A stretch of 64,000 nucleotides of DNA from Metallosphaera yellowstonensis MK1 (GTDB lineage: Archaea; Thermoproteota; Thermoprotei_A; Sulfolobales; Sulfolobaceae): positions 1,072,256-1,136,255 of the forward strand of contig NZ_JH597761.1 of NCBI RefSeq assembly GCF_000243315.1, read 5' to 3'. The number at the start of each line of letters is the position of its first letter. Position 1 is the stretch's first letter. Below the pieces are notes generated by a model, which saw nothing but the letters and a program-made list of their open reading frames with translations, ran no database searches and was not told the origin of the DNA. Positions 36,745 through 46,739 of this stretch are shown here, one piece after another. The position numbers were made by a program, and so were the translations under genes.

Positions 36745-38511
36745 CTATTTTTGTGAAGCGTTTCCAGAGGATAGAGAAAGATCGACGTCAGGTTTAGGAA
36801 CAAGCTTTGCCTCTGAACTTAGTGCCTTAACGCTGCTTATACCTGCTGAGGCACCAGTTACGGATTCGTTGAGCCTTATCATCCCGTCGGCCGGTAGCAT
36901 GAGCGGTAGCTCCTCCTCCTTGTAGCCTTCCCTCCTCATACCGTATCTCTCCAGGGCTATCGTGTAAACAGCCCATAGATCTATGTCTGTCTTCGGCATC
37001 TTCTCACCGTAGAGGAGGGTTAGCACCAGGTTGTAGGCGAATATTATCGTCGCGAAACCGGCCAGCCATCCACCTATCAGCAGCAGTTGGTAGTAGACCT
37101 CGTAGAAGCCAGCCCACGCGACCTCCCTCCTTATCATCCCCATGAGACCTCCCTCGCTTGCAACTGCGCTAAATAGTCCCATTCCTGCCTGCCAGCCCCA
37201 GAAGTGTAGCCAGCCTAACTTGTTGCTATACCATTTCTTACCAAGCAGATACGGCCCAGCTACGTAAATTACGCCCAGAACACCTCCCACGGAGTAAAGT
37301 GTGAGCATTATATGGAAGTGGCCGAATATCCAGCCTGTGTTGTGTATCGTTGGATCCATGGCCGGTACCGGGTTGGTGGGTTCTGCCTGGATCCCACCAA
37401 TGATGTTCCATATGGCGGCAGAATAGATAAAAGCAATACCTGGGTCCCATTTTATCTTTCTTGGATCGCCCAGAGTGATGAAGAACAGTAACCAGAGTGC
37501 AGCGAAGGGTACGGCTACTAGGGCCGTGCTGGTCTGGGCGAAGATGTCCCTGAGGATGAGGGGCCACGGGTCGTCAACGATGTGATGAACGTAGACGCTG
37601 GAACCCAGGACAAAAGCTGTGGGAATGAGCCACCTGGTGAACCTAACGCTGTACATTGGCCTCCTGGCGTAGAGCGGGGCTATGGCGACGATGCATCCCG
37701 AGAGAGTGTAGGGTACGAAGTACACCAGTGGGTGATCTGCAAACCAGAACAGTCCCTTCCACACCTCGGCGTTAGGGATACCGAACAGGTAGATGTTGAG
37801 CCCACCTATGGGGGAGAACAGGCTCCACATGTCAGCTATGAAGACGGATATGTTGGCCAGGGCCATCATGATCATGTCCATTACTATGAAACCTATGGCA
37901 GTCGGCACTAATCTCCCCTTCACCCTTCCCTCAAAGCTGGTACCCATTACTGAGACCATCTCCATCCACTCTGCCACTACCATTAGTCCGTACCCTATGT
38001 ACCAGGTGGGGGAGGCCTGCAGTGGGTTCAGGAACGTGAAGAGGTACTGGTTCTGGATTCCGCCGAGGTTCATCATGAATAACGCCAAGTTGTTCAGCCA
38101 GAAGCCGGCGTTGGCTATCTTGGGCCACTTCACCAGCCTAGAGCCGTTCAGTGCCGGAATGACGTAGAATGCCAAGGCGAAGACGGCTGTGAATGCCAGA
38201 CCGAACACCATGTCCATGACGTGGTTGGTCATGGCCTGGAAGTAGTACGCTGGATCCACCACAACCGGTACTCCCTCGCTGGAGAGCCCCGCCTGTCCCC
38301 TCAGTATGAGGGCGAAGGCTCCCCCTATGAAGAACCAAACTACAGCTGCCAGCAGGAGCTTAATACTTAACGTTTTGTACTCTTCAGTGTACAGAACCTT
38401 CACAAATAGAGACCTCTTGGCTTCCCTCTCAAGAACCTCCTGGTACTGTCTTGCCCACTCTATGAGTTTCTGTTGTTCTTCTCTCCTAATCTCCTCACGA
38501 GTAGCCACCAT
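36745..38511 (-). CDS. foxA: FoxA, haem-copper oxidase subunit I, copy 2
   Basis: 588 residues, same architecture as copy 1, with all haem-copper ligands kept (His97 in [29 protein letters not shown]). It differs mainly in the first ~65 residues, in a few helices, and in the last ~40 residues ([20 protein letters not shown] type tail). Two foxA genes side by side are typical of Metallosphaera. A TATA-like CTTAAAGG lies about 35 nt upstream and GTGATG just before the start can act as RBS. Confidence 0.9.
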   Translation of the reverse strand: MVATREEIRREEQQKLIEWARQYQEVLEREAKRSLFVKVLYTEEYKTLSIKLLLAAVVWFFIGGAFALILRGQAGLSSEGVPVVVDPAYYFQAMTNHVMDMVFGLAFTAVFALAFYVIPALNGSRLVKWPKIANAGFWLNNLALFMMNLGGIQNQYLFTFLNPLQASPTWYIGYGLMVVAEWMEMVSVMGTSFEGRVKGRLVPTAIGFIVMDMIMMALANISVFIADMWSLFSPIGGLNIYLFGIPNAEVWKGLFWFADHPLVYFVPYTLSGCIVAIAPLYARRPMYSVRFTRWLIPTAFVLGSSVYVHHIVDDPWPLILRDIFAQTSTALVAVPFAALWLLFFITLGDPRKIKWDPGIAFIYSAAIWNIIGGIQAEPTNPVPAMDPTIHNTGWIFGHFHIMLTLYSVGGVLGVIYVAGPYLLGKKWYSNKLGWLHFWGWQAGMGLFSAVASEGGLMGMIRREVAWAGFYEVYYQLLLIGGWLAGFATIIFAYNLVLTLLYGEKMPKTDIDLWAVYTIALERYGMRREGYKEEELPLMLPADGMIRLNESVTGASAGISSVKALSSEAKLVPKPDVDLSLSSGNASQK

Positions 38512-38670
38512 CCATCACTTAGACATAACTTGCTTGATAGAACCTTTAAGTGGCTGAGAACTTTCGTATTTCCGTTAGACAGAAGTCCATCTTTGAGGGT
38601 ATAATTCAACGGGAATCTTAGGTCGCTTTAAAAATATAAAAAACATAAAAATGAGATTATTCTCTCTTTC

Positions 38671-39126
38671 TTATCCGCTCAAGGAGACGTTGAAGTTGAA
38701 CGTGTTACCGTCACTGAAGACAATGGTGTAGACTCCAGGCGAAAGTTTGAGCGGTACGATTACGGTCTCTACCCCGAGATATATCTCGTGGGCTTGAACG
38801 TAGACTGTTGAGACGGAACCGTTGGGGAGAGGCGCAACTTGCGTTTCGTAGTACCAAGGGGGGACTACTTTGAACGTGGAGTTGTAGACTGATGATATCT
38901 GTAGAGCATTTTGATCCTGATTGTTCAACGTTAGCTTCACTCCCTCAACGGTGAGGTACGTTACAGTATCGTTGGGGTAGTAGACAGGTATACGATAGAC
39001 ACCGTAAGTGGCACTGTATTCAGGTATGAAGGGAGATGAAGGGATCAGGCTCTCAACCACGAAGTAGGCTGTAATACCAACTAATATTAGAACTATCAGA
39101 ACTGTCAAAAAATTTTTCCTTGTCAA
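38671..39126 (-). CDS. Membrane-anchored extracellular protein of the fox cluster
   Basis: About 151 residues from TTG 39126, preceded by a GTGATGGG ribosome site. One N-terminal helix (KNFLTVLIVLILVGITAYFV) and an all-beta outer domain (YGVYRIPVYYPNDTVTYLTV, VVPPWYYETQVAPLPNGSVS, PGVYTIVFSDGNTFNFNVSL). No metal motif. It follows the 68-residue two-helix gene with 13 bp spacing and precedes foxA copy 2, so it is likely an accessory subunit. Not recognised beyond that. Confidence 0.65.
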   Translation of the reverse strand: MTRKNFLTVLIVLILVGITAYFVVESLIPSSPFIPEYSATYGVYRIPVYYPNDTVTYLTVEGVKLTLNNQDQNALQISSVYNSTFKVVPPWYYETQVAPLPNGSVSTVYVQAHEIYLGVETVIVPLKLSPGVYTIVFSDGNTFNFNVSLSG

Positions 39127-39139
39127 AATCCCATCACTT

Positions 39140-39346
39140 TCAGTCCTGCATGTATGCACCAACCATTATTAACGCTAGCCCTATGATAGAGATTGCGAGC
39201 CCTGCTAAGTCCGTACCTGTCACGGTAAATGCGAAGGAAGCGGGGTTAGGCTTAAGGAGCGTATAGCTGTACAGGGTAAGCATTATGACTGATATTGCTA
39301 CTAGAACTCCACCAGAAAGTATTGGACCCCAGACCTTTAGATTCAT
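39140..39346 (-). CDS. Two-helix membrane protein of the fox cluster
   Basis: 68 residues: VWGPILSGGVLVAISVIMLTL (helix 1), SFAFTVTGTDLAGLAISIIG leading into helix 2, ending AYMQD. First gene of the unit with the next protein and perhaps foxA copy 2. A TATA-like TTTTTATTTG is about 35 nt upstream. Similar in size and layout to the small proteins at 43337-43582 and 47097-47294, so these may be small oxidase subunits. Confidence 0.6.
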   Translation of the reverse strand: MNLKVWGPILSGGVLVAISVIMLTLYSYTLLKPNPASFAFTVTGTDLAGLAISIIGLALIMVGAYMQD

Positions 39347-39954
39347 GATGTCTCAAGATTACTTTCGTGATTAACTCAAATAAAAAGCTTTACTATTCTA
39401 ACCTTGGGGTCCAACATATTATCTCCCTAATGTAAGGATTAGCCTGTAATTTCTAGAGATTAAACGCTCACCTGAAAACTGACTCCTCCGTTGCGGCGTT
39501 AAAGGCATGGCTGAAGTCGACTTGTGAGATGTATGACCCGCTACGTTGGCAGAGGTGTATTTCCGTGAGAGGGACGGAGAGTGGTTGGCTCGAACAGCGT
39601 TGAGACAGCTCACCCTAGACCTGAGGAAATAGGACGTAGAGCAACAGGCGATGTACTCCAGAACAACAGATCGTAGATCACTACTGCGAGACCAGGGAGA
39701 GGTTCTTTCAGGGGTTAGGAAGGTTCCCGAATGAGAAGAAGGCCCATGAGTACTATTCCCTAGTCTACCGCAGAGCAGTTGGAAGGTCCTGGAAGTTAGG
39801 AAGACAGTGAAGGGAAGGAAGAGGTAGATCACGTTGGGCCGTTGTCAACAGTTTCCGATAAATCGTAAAATTTATGTACTTTAATGATAAATATAAATGC
39901 GGTGACACCAGATGTGGATGGGTTTTCCGAAAAAAGGGACGGTAAATCAAAGAC
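39347..39954 (+). pseudogene. Decayed TnpB remnant
   Basis: From about 39550 a plus-strand frame reads YFRERDGEWLARTALRQLTL (matching the relic at 10664-11490), a stop, VEQQAMYSRTTDR, then after frame changes SWKVLEVRKTVKGRKR near 39775-39825. These are N-terminal TnpB segments with the rest missing. The remaining bases to 39954 hold nothing recognisable. Confidence 0.6.
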
Positions 39955-40115
39955 GTACGGGTTTCCCCAAACGGATGACAACACTCCGTTGGGTGGGGTT
40001 ATTCCGCTAAGGGGGCGGAGGGGTGTGAACGGGTTTCCCCGTGACTCCGGTTAAGTCCAAGGGCTGGGAATTGGATACAAATTTATTAAAATTCAATGAA
40101 GCCCGAACCCCTGTC
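39955..40115 (+). repeat. tnpB 3'-end/right-end relic, copy 2
   Basis: Best-preserved copy of the repeat also at 2460 and 46545: GACTCCGGTTAAGTCCAAGG, GGCTGGGAATTGGATAC, AATGAAGCCCGAACCCCTG. One frame reads GFPVTPVKSKGWELDTNLLK and EARTPVPP. Upstream CGTACGGGTTTCCCC also matches the 46.5-kb copy, so the shared unit is about 160 bp. Confidence 0.55.
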
Positions 40116-40226
40116 CCACCTAGGATGGGTAACTTACACCGCAATATGCCTAATGATATGTGAACCTATGTCCTTCCTGAAAGGCTTATATATTATAACA
40201 TCAGATTCTCGATTTAGAATGTAGCT

Positions 40227-40745
40227 ATGTGTCAGTATAGAATCCTTAAGGTGAGAAGGGCGCTGAAGAACACAGAGAAGGTCGTCCTCCTGCATGAGGA
40301 TAATCTCAATAGGATCCTTTCAGAACCATTATTCTCAATACTCCTTTCGGATAGGTGGGAAGAAACAGGGATAAGCAGAAGTTATTACTACTCAGGGTTG
40401 AAGACCCTAAGGGAGCTCAGACTCATAGAGGATAACGCGATAGCGTTTAAAGTGGCGTTGGCGTATAGATATGAGAGAAACTGTCTCAGGCTTCTCTCTG
40501 ACAAGCTCGCTTTCGTCTCTAAGGGGAGGATAGTGATTTCCATGGGATTATCTGAGAGGCCGAATTGTCTATCGTGTGAGCTATTAACCGAATGCATCTA
40601 CGGTTTGAAGTTGATTAAGACCGAGTTGAGGCTGAAGAGTACCTCCGTTGATCCCCACGAGAGGTGGATCGAGAACATTAATGAAATAGAGGAGCGGTTA
40701 AAAAGGAACGATGTTGAGACAGAGTTAGTTCTGAAGAAGGGTTAA
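40227..40745 (+). CDS. Small Cys-containing putative winged-helix regulator, paralogue of 6875-7432
   Basis: 172 residues. MCQYRILKV, EKVVLLHEDNLNRI, GISRSYYYSGLKTLRELRLI then EDNAIAFKVALAYRYE (HTH-like block), PNCLSCELLTEC (CxxC....C) and ERWIENINEIEERLKRN. It shares order and spacing of all blocks with the protein at 6875. Its place between the two halves of the fox cluster suggests control of iron-oxidation genes; this is inference. TTATATATTATAACATC upstream (about 40187-40203) is a credible TATA region. Confidence 0.6.
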   Translation: MCQYRILKVRRALKNTEKVVLLHEDNLNRILSEPLFSILLSDRWEETGISRSYYYSGLKTLRELRLIEDNAIAFKVALAYRYERNCLRLLSDKLAFVSKGRIVISMGLSERPNCLSCELLTECIYGLKLIKTELRLKSTSVDPHERWIENINEIEERLKRNDVETELVLKKG

Positions 40746-40962
40746 AAACTTCGCTTCTTCACTTCGAGACAGAACGTTTGGACATGTGCTACCTTGGCTA
40801 ATAGACAATAAGCACAATCTATCGTCTCTAGCCTGAACGCATTGTCACATCAAAGACGCGGGCCATTTCCCCGTATGTCCCTCTCCTTCCCTCCACCGAA
40901 ACCTAACCCACTTCCGAAAAGAAGCTGAAGAGGCCCATACATTCCAAGTGATCATGGGATTC

Positions 40963-41026
40963 CAGCAGTTATTAGATTTTGCCTTGACTTCAAGGCTACA
41001 CCTAACGAGAATTCCCATAACTGCTG
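40963..41026. repeat. 64-bp mini-element with ISC1217-like ends, copy 4
   Basis: CAGCAGTTATTAGATTTTGC ... GAGAATTCCCATAACTGCTG, central GCCTTGACTTCAAGGC. Flanked by GGATTC on both sides (40957-40962 and 41027-41032). Almost identical to copy 2. Confidence 0.9.
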
Positions 41027-41083
41027 GGATTCCCTTCGGTCTGCATCACGTCTGGTGAGAGTTCCCTCAGACTTAAAATGGGA

Positions 41084-42219
41084 CAGCAGTTATGGGAATC
41101 TTAGGGAGGTAATACGAAAAAGCCGGTATTGGCGAGAAGTTTTTCGACGTCGTCCCGCTGAAAAGGTGCGGAAAGGGACAGATCGAGTTCGCTAGGGAGA
41201 GGCTGGTCAGGGCGGTAAACAGGCTGGGAGTGGTCAGGGGGAAGGGGAGGAGCAGGAAGGTCGGGTTGACGCTAGTCCTCATGGTCCTGGTAGGTGGGAG
41301 GGCCAGCGTGAGGAACAGGGCCGAGACGTTCGGGTTGGACTACGCAAACCTGCTGGAGGCGTTGGGAGAACTCGACGACGCGTGGAGGTCCTGTCAGACT
41401 GGTGAAGGGTCAGGTTGTCATCATGGACGACACCGTGGACCACGACGCTCCAGGGGGACGTGAGCCCCTGAGAACTACTGGACCTACTGCCACACCCACG
41501 GGAGGTTCGAGAGGGCCAAGCTCCTCACGGTAGCCGTAGTGGACCTCTCCACGGGCAGGACGTTCACGGTTTCCCCTACGCCGTGAGGAAGATGTTGGAT
41601 TTGTGAGGGTCAACGAGTTCAAGACCGAGATCGACGTGGCCAGATGTTGGACGTGCTCAAGGAGCGCTTCCGCGTGTCCAGGGTCGTCTTCGACTCCCGT
41701 ACTGTCCGAGAAGCTCGTGACGGACAACGTGGTGTCTGAGCTCAAGTCCAACCGAGCCCAGGGTCGAGTCGGCCCAGGGGACCCTCGAGGAGGTGGAGGG
41801 ACACCTCCGAGTGGGAGACCCCTGGAGTCTACTACGCCGACCTGACCCTGGGAGGCCGAGCCATTACGGTGAAGTTGCTAGTCCGGGAACGTAAACGTGA
41901 CTCTGGGACACAGGCCAGGTACCTCTACACCACCGACCTCTCGCTCAGCTGGGAGGAGATCGAGGAGGCCTGCCGGGTGGGAGATCGAGGACCTCCAAGG
42001 GACGTCAAGGCCCTGGGACTGGGGGACTCCTCGTTCTGGAGGGGGGAGAAGCTTAAGGGCTACCTCACGATCTTCACCATCAATAACGTCGTCAGGGAGT
42101 TGATAGGGAGCTTAACCTGAGGAGCGTGGAGGCGTTCCTCAGGTTCGTTGAACGTCATTTAGGCGGACCGCCGGGGCTGATGAAAATCTTTAAGTTACGT
42201 TAAAGTCCCATAACTGCTG
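41084..42219 (+). mobile_element. ISC1217-like insertion sequence, decayed copy
   Basis: Both ends are present (CAGCAGTTATGGGAATCTTA and TTAAAGTCCCATAACTGCTG) but the body is 1136 bp, about 80 bp shorter than the intact copy. The transposase is split by many small deletions: readable blocks include LVLMVLVGGRASVRNRAETF, MDDTVDH and SFWRGEKLKGYLTIFTI in different frames. No good target duplication remains. It sits between the putative regulator and foxB. Confidence 0.85.
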
Positions 42220-42725
42220 ATGGAAAAAGTATGAAATTCACGTCTCATGGAAACTACTGAGCATGCTGCGAGTGATGGCTGACTTTGGACGTTTCAGACT
42301 CATTTCTCTATGTAGGTATTTCATGGAGTCTACTTCGTTCGTCCTAGAGGTACACTTCCCTACTCCCTTGTTGGACAATCTAAATTATAATTATTAATAT
42401 CATTAACGGGGCTTAAAGATATTTTAGATAAACGTCTCCTAAGGTAAAAATCGAAAGTTTTTTAAGTATAAAGGGTTATACCAGAAACAACACTGGGACT
42501 GTTTTCACTGATTCTCCTGTGAAGATAGTATTTTCTAGATAAACTGATGTTTCCTGGCAGGTATTTAAGTCCAACGCCTTGTAGTTGAGGTATCCGTATG
42601 GATAACCGTGAGATATGATCTTCAAGAACAAATGATAACTTCGCGAAATTCAGGAAAAAAGAATCTTACATAAAGAAACAAAAGGTTTTTAAGCAGGTTC
42701 TGAGGGTAGAGAGTAAGGTGATAAG
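42220..42725 (+). promoter_or_regulatory. Gene-free upstream region of foxB
   Basis: About 500 bp, AT-rich from 42370. GTTTTTAAGC at 42685-42694 is a fair TATA box 30-40 nt before foxB, followed by GTAAGGTGATAAG as ribosome site. No other gene or RNA was recognised. Confidence 0.45.
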
Positions 42726-43331
42726 GTGAAACGTGGTACTGTAATAGCTCTGTTCTTCGTTCTCGTAATTGTAGCAATAATATCCCTGGAGGTACAGTTC
42801 AGCTCTTACGACTACATAGGTTTTAGCCCAAATTACGCATCAGACCACATTCCTGCTGGGGAAGGTGTCGTTCATGCGCAGTTAGCTAACGCACTGGGAG
42901 CTTATAAGGGTCCTTATGTAATCATCTACGTTACTGGACAGCAGTGGCATTGGGATTTCTATCCCCATAACATGGTATACACCAATATAACCTACGTACC
43001 TGTAGGAGAGCCCGTCCTTTTCGTAATACATAGCGTCGACGTATTCCACGAATTCTTCATCCAAGCTGCGACGTCCAACTTCACCATTCCGCTCAACGAC
43101 GGGGCTGAGGCTGTACCAGGTTACTACTCCTATATGGTGTTCGTATTTCCACAACCCGGACTCTACCACGTTGCATGTGCAGAATACTGTGGCACAGCTG
43201 CTACTGGGCTTGGGCATTCCTGGTTAGTAGGCACCATAGTTGCCACTACTAACGCCTCTTACGTGATGCAACAGACGGGAGGAGTAATGCCTCAGGGAAC
43301 TTGGGATCCTTACGTCAATGAAACAGGGTGA
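42726..43331 (+). CDS. foxB: FoxB, cytochrome-oxidase subunit II-like protein
   Basis: 201 residues: one N-terminal helix, then a cupredoxin domain. [22 protein letters not shown] (His108) and VACAEYCG (Cys151, Glu153, Cys155) match the CuA site. The next ligands deviate: four residues after Cys155 is Ala159, a His appears only at 164 (GLGHSWL), and the Met position is Leu. So the copper site is either enlarged by an insertion or incomplete. It would take electrons from FoxC or another extracellular carrier. GTG start with GGTGATAA ribosome site. Confidence 0.85.
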   Translation: MKRGTVIALFFVLVIVAIISLEVQFSSYDYIGFSPNYASDHIPAGEGVVHAQLANALGAYKGPYVIIYVTGQQWHWDFYPHNMVYTNITYVPVGEPVLFVIHSVDVFHEFFIQAATSNFTIPLNDGAEAVPGYYSYMVFVFPQPGLYHVACAEYCGTAATGLGHSWLVGTIVATTNASYVMQQTGGVMPQGTWDPYVNETG

Positions 43332-43336
43332 TAGAG

Positions 43337-43582
43337 ATGGTTAATTCCAAGACCTTCATGTACCTTGGCGTGATCCTTGCAATAATAGGAATCATAATCC
43401 TGGCTGCGGGCACAACTACTTGGACGTATCCAAGGGAGGTCTTCTCGGTGAATGGAATGAACCTCGTGGCCAACAACACTACGCCCAACTACTTCTTCAA
43501 CTTCGTGGGACTAGCAATATTTCTATTCGGCATTGGTTCCCTACTGTCCTATGCGGAGATGAGGAGGAGTGGGAAAACATGA
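43337..43582 (+). CDS. Two-helix membrane protein between foxB and foxC
   Basis: 81 residues from ATG 43337: TFMYLGVILAIIGIIILAAG (helix 1), an outside loop with NGMNLVANNTTPN, and FFNFVGLAIFLFGIGSLLSY (helix 2), basic tail. It starts 5 bp after the foxB stop, in the same operon. Probably a small accessory subunit of the Fox oxidase; no known family. Confidence 0.65.
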   Translation: MVNSKTFMYLGVILAIIGIIILAAGTTTWTYPREVFSVNGMNLVANNTTPNYFFNFVGLAIFLFGIGSLLSYAEMRRSGKT

Positions 43583-43619
43583 GTGATTTTTCATATTTGA
43601 GAATTGGAGGTGTATATAA

Positions 43620-45263
43620 ATGAATGGGAATAATAATGTGAAAAGTCTTCTTATACTCGGATTCGTTTTTATGTTAGTTCTAGTTGGAGTAGCCTACGGT
43701 GCTGACGTCTTGCTCAACGCGGCCTCCAGCGCCTCAAATACCATTACTGCATATTACGTCCCAAACGCCCAAATAAACGAGGCCAACCCAGGCGGGGAGC
43801 TATTCTGGCAGTCCATCCCCTACAGCTCGATTCCCCTAGAGCCTACGGTCCCAGTCCCCGATGGTATATCAGGGCACACAACAGTGGTTTACGTTAAGGC
43901 AGCGTGGACCTACGTGGATGGAGTTCCTTATATATTCATCCTAATGAAGGCCCCAGTGGTAGGTCAGGCCTCGTGGTTAGCGTGCCCTGAGAGGACACCC
44001 TCCGGTCAAATATGGGAACCATTCGGGAGACCAGTACCGCAGGGATGGTGGGTCGTAAACGTCTCATATGCCCAGAAGGATCAGGCCATGGCCTCTGTTT
44101 ACACTCTTCCCAATTCCGAACAGTTGGGATACCCACCAGGTCAGGCACTCACTAACCCAATAACGATCTACGTCTACAACCAGAGTGGAAGGATATACGG
44201 ACAGATAGTAGGGGCTATAGACCCAGAAGGCAATCCGTTGAACAACGGCAACCCCATAAACATAACTTCAATAAATCTGAACTATAACGGCACACCGGTC
44301 ACTTCCCTGACCCAGTTCTTATCCATGGGACTGAACGGGACCACATGGTTCCAAGACACTTACAACCTATTCTACCCGGAGGATACTGCAGGCTACGTGT
44401 CGCTCTTCTATAACAGTACTTACTACTATCCAGACAGGTTTGCCATAATGTGGCTCCTGGGAGGCGTTCCCAGCACATGGACTCAAGTTGCCTACACTCC
44501 CCACATGATGCCGGGAACCTCGGGCGCTCTGTCAGCTGGTCAAGCTGAGATATGGTTCCTCAACAGTAATCCTAGAGCGAACAATACACAAGATTCCGGT
44601 TATCCGGGACCAACGTTCTTCAGCAGGACATCTCCTCCACCTTATGTCCACCACCCCCAGTACAATGATCCGTTGAACTTAGGTTACTTGCCCAACCAGG
44701 GTCTGATCGCTGATCTCTTCGTTAACGGTTCCTCCATCTACTATATAGGAGGGAACTATCAGGCCTCCTTCCCCTCCATAGATAACCCGCACATAACCCC
44801 GTGGCAGGTAGCCAACGGCATGGCAAACCTCTCGCAGCTCTGGGACCCGTCGGTCGTTGCAACAGGATTCCAATTCGTCAACACCCCAACTGGTCAGTAC
44901 ATGATAGCTGAGTTCGCGAGGACCTTCTCCACCGTGGGTGTATCCGGAGGACAGGGAGAGTCCCATTATCAGATACAACTGCAACCAGGGCAGACGTATC
45001 ACGTGGCATTCGCCGTGTTCCAAGGCGGAGCCGGAGAGTCTGTGGACTTCAAGTCTATATCCTTCTGGTGGAACCTCTACATACAGCCAGCTAACAGTGG
45101 CTCGACATTCCTTCCGCTATTCCTATTGGGTAACGCGTTCACGGCACCAATGATAGCCTTCATGCTCATGAACAACAACTCACTAGTAAGGTTTTCTTCT
45201 AAGCTCGGTCCAGTGATAAGGATCCTAAGGCAGATCGGTAATGTCTCGCATACCAGGAGTTAA
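43620..45263 (+). CDS. foxC: FoxC, CbsA-like extracellular haem b protein
   Basis: 547 residues. N-terminal signal/anchor ([20 protein letters not shown]), body with the same marks as CbsA ([55 protein letters not shown]), many N-glycosylation sites, and a C-terminal helix. Compared with CbsA it is about 70 residues longer and lacks the Thr-rich stalk. Likely accepts electrons from Fe(II) on the cell surface. GGAGGTG ribosome site 7 nt before the ATG. Overlaps foxD by 23 nt. Confidence 0.85.
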   Translation: MNGNNNVKSLLILGFVFMLVLVGVAYGADVLLNAASSASNTITAYYVPNAQINEANPGGELFWQSIPYSSIPLEPTVPVPDGISGHTTVVYVKAAWTYVDGVPYIFILMKAPVVGQASWLACPERTPSGQIWEPFGRPVPQGWWVVNVSYAQKDQAMASVYTLPNSEQLGYPPGQALTNPITIYVYNQSGRIYGQIVGAIDPEGNPLNNGNPINITSINLNYNGTPVTSLTQFLSMGLNGTTWFQDTYNLFYPEDTAGYVSLFYNSTYYYPDRFAIMWLLGGVPSTWTQVAYTPHMMPGTSGALSAGQAEIWFLNSNPRANNTQDSGYPGPTFFSRTSPPPYVHHPQYNDPLNLGYLPNQGLIADLFVNGSSIYYIGGNYQASFPSIDNPHITPWQVANGMANLSQLWDPSVVATGFQFVNTPTGQYMIAEFARTFSTVGVSGGQGESHYQIQLQPGQTYHVAFAVFQGGAGESVDFKSISFWWNLYIQPANSGSTFLPLFLLGNAFTAPMIAFMLMNNNSLVRFSSKLGPVIRILRQIGNVSHTRS

Positions 45264-46236
45264 TTTAACTATTTTTTCTTTAGTCTACGTTTTCGCACTC
45301 CTTTTTGAGTTGATCTTTAATAGGGAGTTCTTGGCTGGAGTGATACCCATAGGTATGGCAGCAAACACTCAGGTAGTGGAGAGAGTATTCTCGGCCATGT
45401 TCATTGTTGGGGCAGTAGCTTACGGGCTAGTTCTTATCCTCCAGCCTATCATGATAGGGATAGCAGGAATTTACGGTGATTTACCAAGGCTGGGTAAAGC
45501 GTTCCTTTGGACTAGTCTCTATCTATCCCTGATCCTGGATGCTGTACACTTCTACTACGGAGTAGACAACACTAGCTTCAATCCGCCGGTACTCTTCTCC
45601 ATAACATACGTGGGTATTATATTGATAACCGTTCTACTCCTCTCCAAATTCTCCAGAAGATGGATAATCCCTCTACTCGTCATACCTGACTTACTCGCTT
45701 ATCTAACCCTTCTAGGAGACTGGTTGGTTCAGATATCGGGTAACTCCGCGTTTGGGGCCGTGACCTATTACTCTGGGATAATAATGCCCTACTCCGTCAT
45801 GTTTTCTGCGCTATCCTTCCTGGTTTTTGCCATCCTAGACGGAATAAACAAGACAGCCTTGATCCCCTTTACGGCGTTGGCAGTAGTCGTCGCGTCACTA
45901 GTTTACCTCAACGCCATACCTGGCCTCGGTATCATGATAGGGGTTGTGTTCCCCTACATACTGGGAATAATAGGCGTTAGGGACTGGATGCCACCAATAA
46001 TATTCGCCGTAGCTGTTTTAGCCTTAGGATCAGCGATGTTAGAGTACAAAGAAGACAAGGGAGCGGCCCTGAGCGCTCTTTCGTTGTTTTTTGGTGCGCT
46101 CGTATTTGACACAGTTAACACTACGATTTACCTTATGCTCCCAGTGTCTGCCCTAGTTTTCTCAATACTGTTCTCTAGATCCCCCAATAAGAACGTTAAC
46201 AGAGCGACTCAGGATGGGAATCAGTTGGTTAAATAA
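45241..46236 (+). CDS. foxD: FoxD, CbsB-like membrane partner of FoxC
   Basis: 331 residues, about nine helices (first: [17 protein letters not shown]). Length, helix number and position after foxC match the cbsA-cbsB pair. No cofactor motif is evident. The overlap with foxC implies coupled synthesis. A mini-element begins 47 bp after the stop. Confidence 0.75.
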   Translation: MSRIPGVNLTIFSLVYVFALLFELIFNREFLAGVIPIGMAANTQVVERVFSAMFIVGAVAYGLVLILQPIMIGIAGIYGDLPRLGKAFLWTSLYLSLILDAVHFYYGVDNTSFNPPVLFSITYVGIILITVLLLSKFSRRWIIPLLVIPDLLAYLTLLGDWLVQISGNSAFGAVTYYSGIIMPYSVMFSALSFLVFAILDGINKTALIPFTALAVVVASLVYLNAIPGLGIMIGVVFPYILGIIGVRDWMPPIIFAVAVLALGSAMLEYKEDKGAALSALSLFFGALVFDTVNTTIYLMLPVSALVFSILFSRSPNKNVNRATQDGNQLVK

Positions 46237-46282
46237 GTGCCCGTAGTCAAAAGTTTCAGATTAACCATAAAGTTTTGTCATT

Positions 46283-46479
46283 TGCTTTGTTGGTCGTTCA
46301 TTTTTCTTAGAGGTTGAGCCCAGTGAATTTTGTTAAATTCCAGCAGTTATGGGATTCTCCCTTAGGTACCGTCCTGTAATCTGGGTGAAATCTAATAACT
46401 GCTGTAAATTCAAAATCCAGTGTTAGATTAAAAGTAGGTTTCACGTTGTCCATGTAAAAATTGAATAACTCACAAAGCA
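46283..46479. repeat. Mini-element with ISC1058-like ends, copy 2, interrupted
   Basis: TGCTTTGTTGGTCGTTCATT ... TTGAATAACTCACAAAGCA with the interior of the copy at 36564 (GGTTGAGCCCAGTGAA, AAAATCCAGTGTTAGA, GTAGGTTTCACGTTGTCC). It is 197 bp because a 64-bp element plus 7-bp duplication is inserted; without these it is 126 bp. Confidence 0.9.
46341..46404. repeat. 64-bp mini-element with ISC1217-like ends, copy 5, nested
   Basis: CAGCAGTTATGGGATTCTCC ... GAAATCTAATAACTGCTG, inserted into the mini-element at 46283-46479. Perfect 7-bp duplication TAAATTC at 46334-46340 and 46405-46411. The uninterrupted sequence is visible at 36564-36693 (TTAAATCCAAAATC), proving insertion. Confidence 0.95.
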
Positions 46480-46544
46480 TTATTTATTTAAAAATAAAAA
46501 CTTGGATACAGTTACACTGGATGGGTGAAGGTATCCAGACAAGG

Positions 46545-46715
46545 TATGACAGTGACTAGAGGTGTACGGGTTTTCCTCAACGGATAAAACACCCCGGTGG
46601 GTAAGGCCATCCCACTGGGAAGGGGAACGGGACAGCCCTGACTCCAGCGAAGTGCAAGGGCTGACGATCGATATTGTATGAAAATATTATGAAGTCCAAA
46701 ACCCCTATACAACCC
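46545..46715 (+). repeat. tnpB 3'-end/right-end relic, copy 3
   Basis: Third copy: GTGTACGGGTTTTCCTC upstream, then GACTCCAGCGAAGTGCAAGG, GCTGACGATCGATATTG and ATGAAGTCCAAAACCCCTA. More worn than 39955-40115. Confidence 0.5.
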
Positions 46716-46739
46716 TCATCTCACCAGTTGATGGGTGAT

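Noticed and set aside
40130-46500. Repeated palindromic units as a CRISPR array
   Set aside because: The 64-bp units are dispersed, not tandem, carry target duplications, and have no spacer pattern or cas genes.
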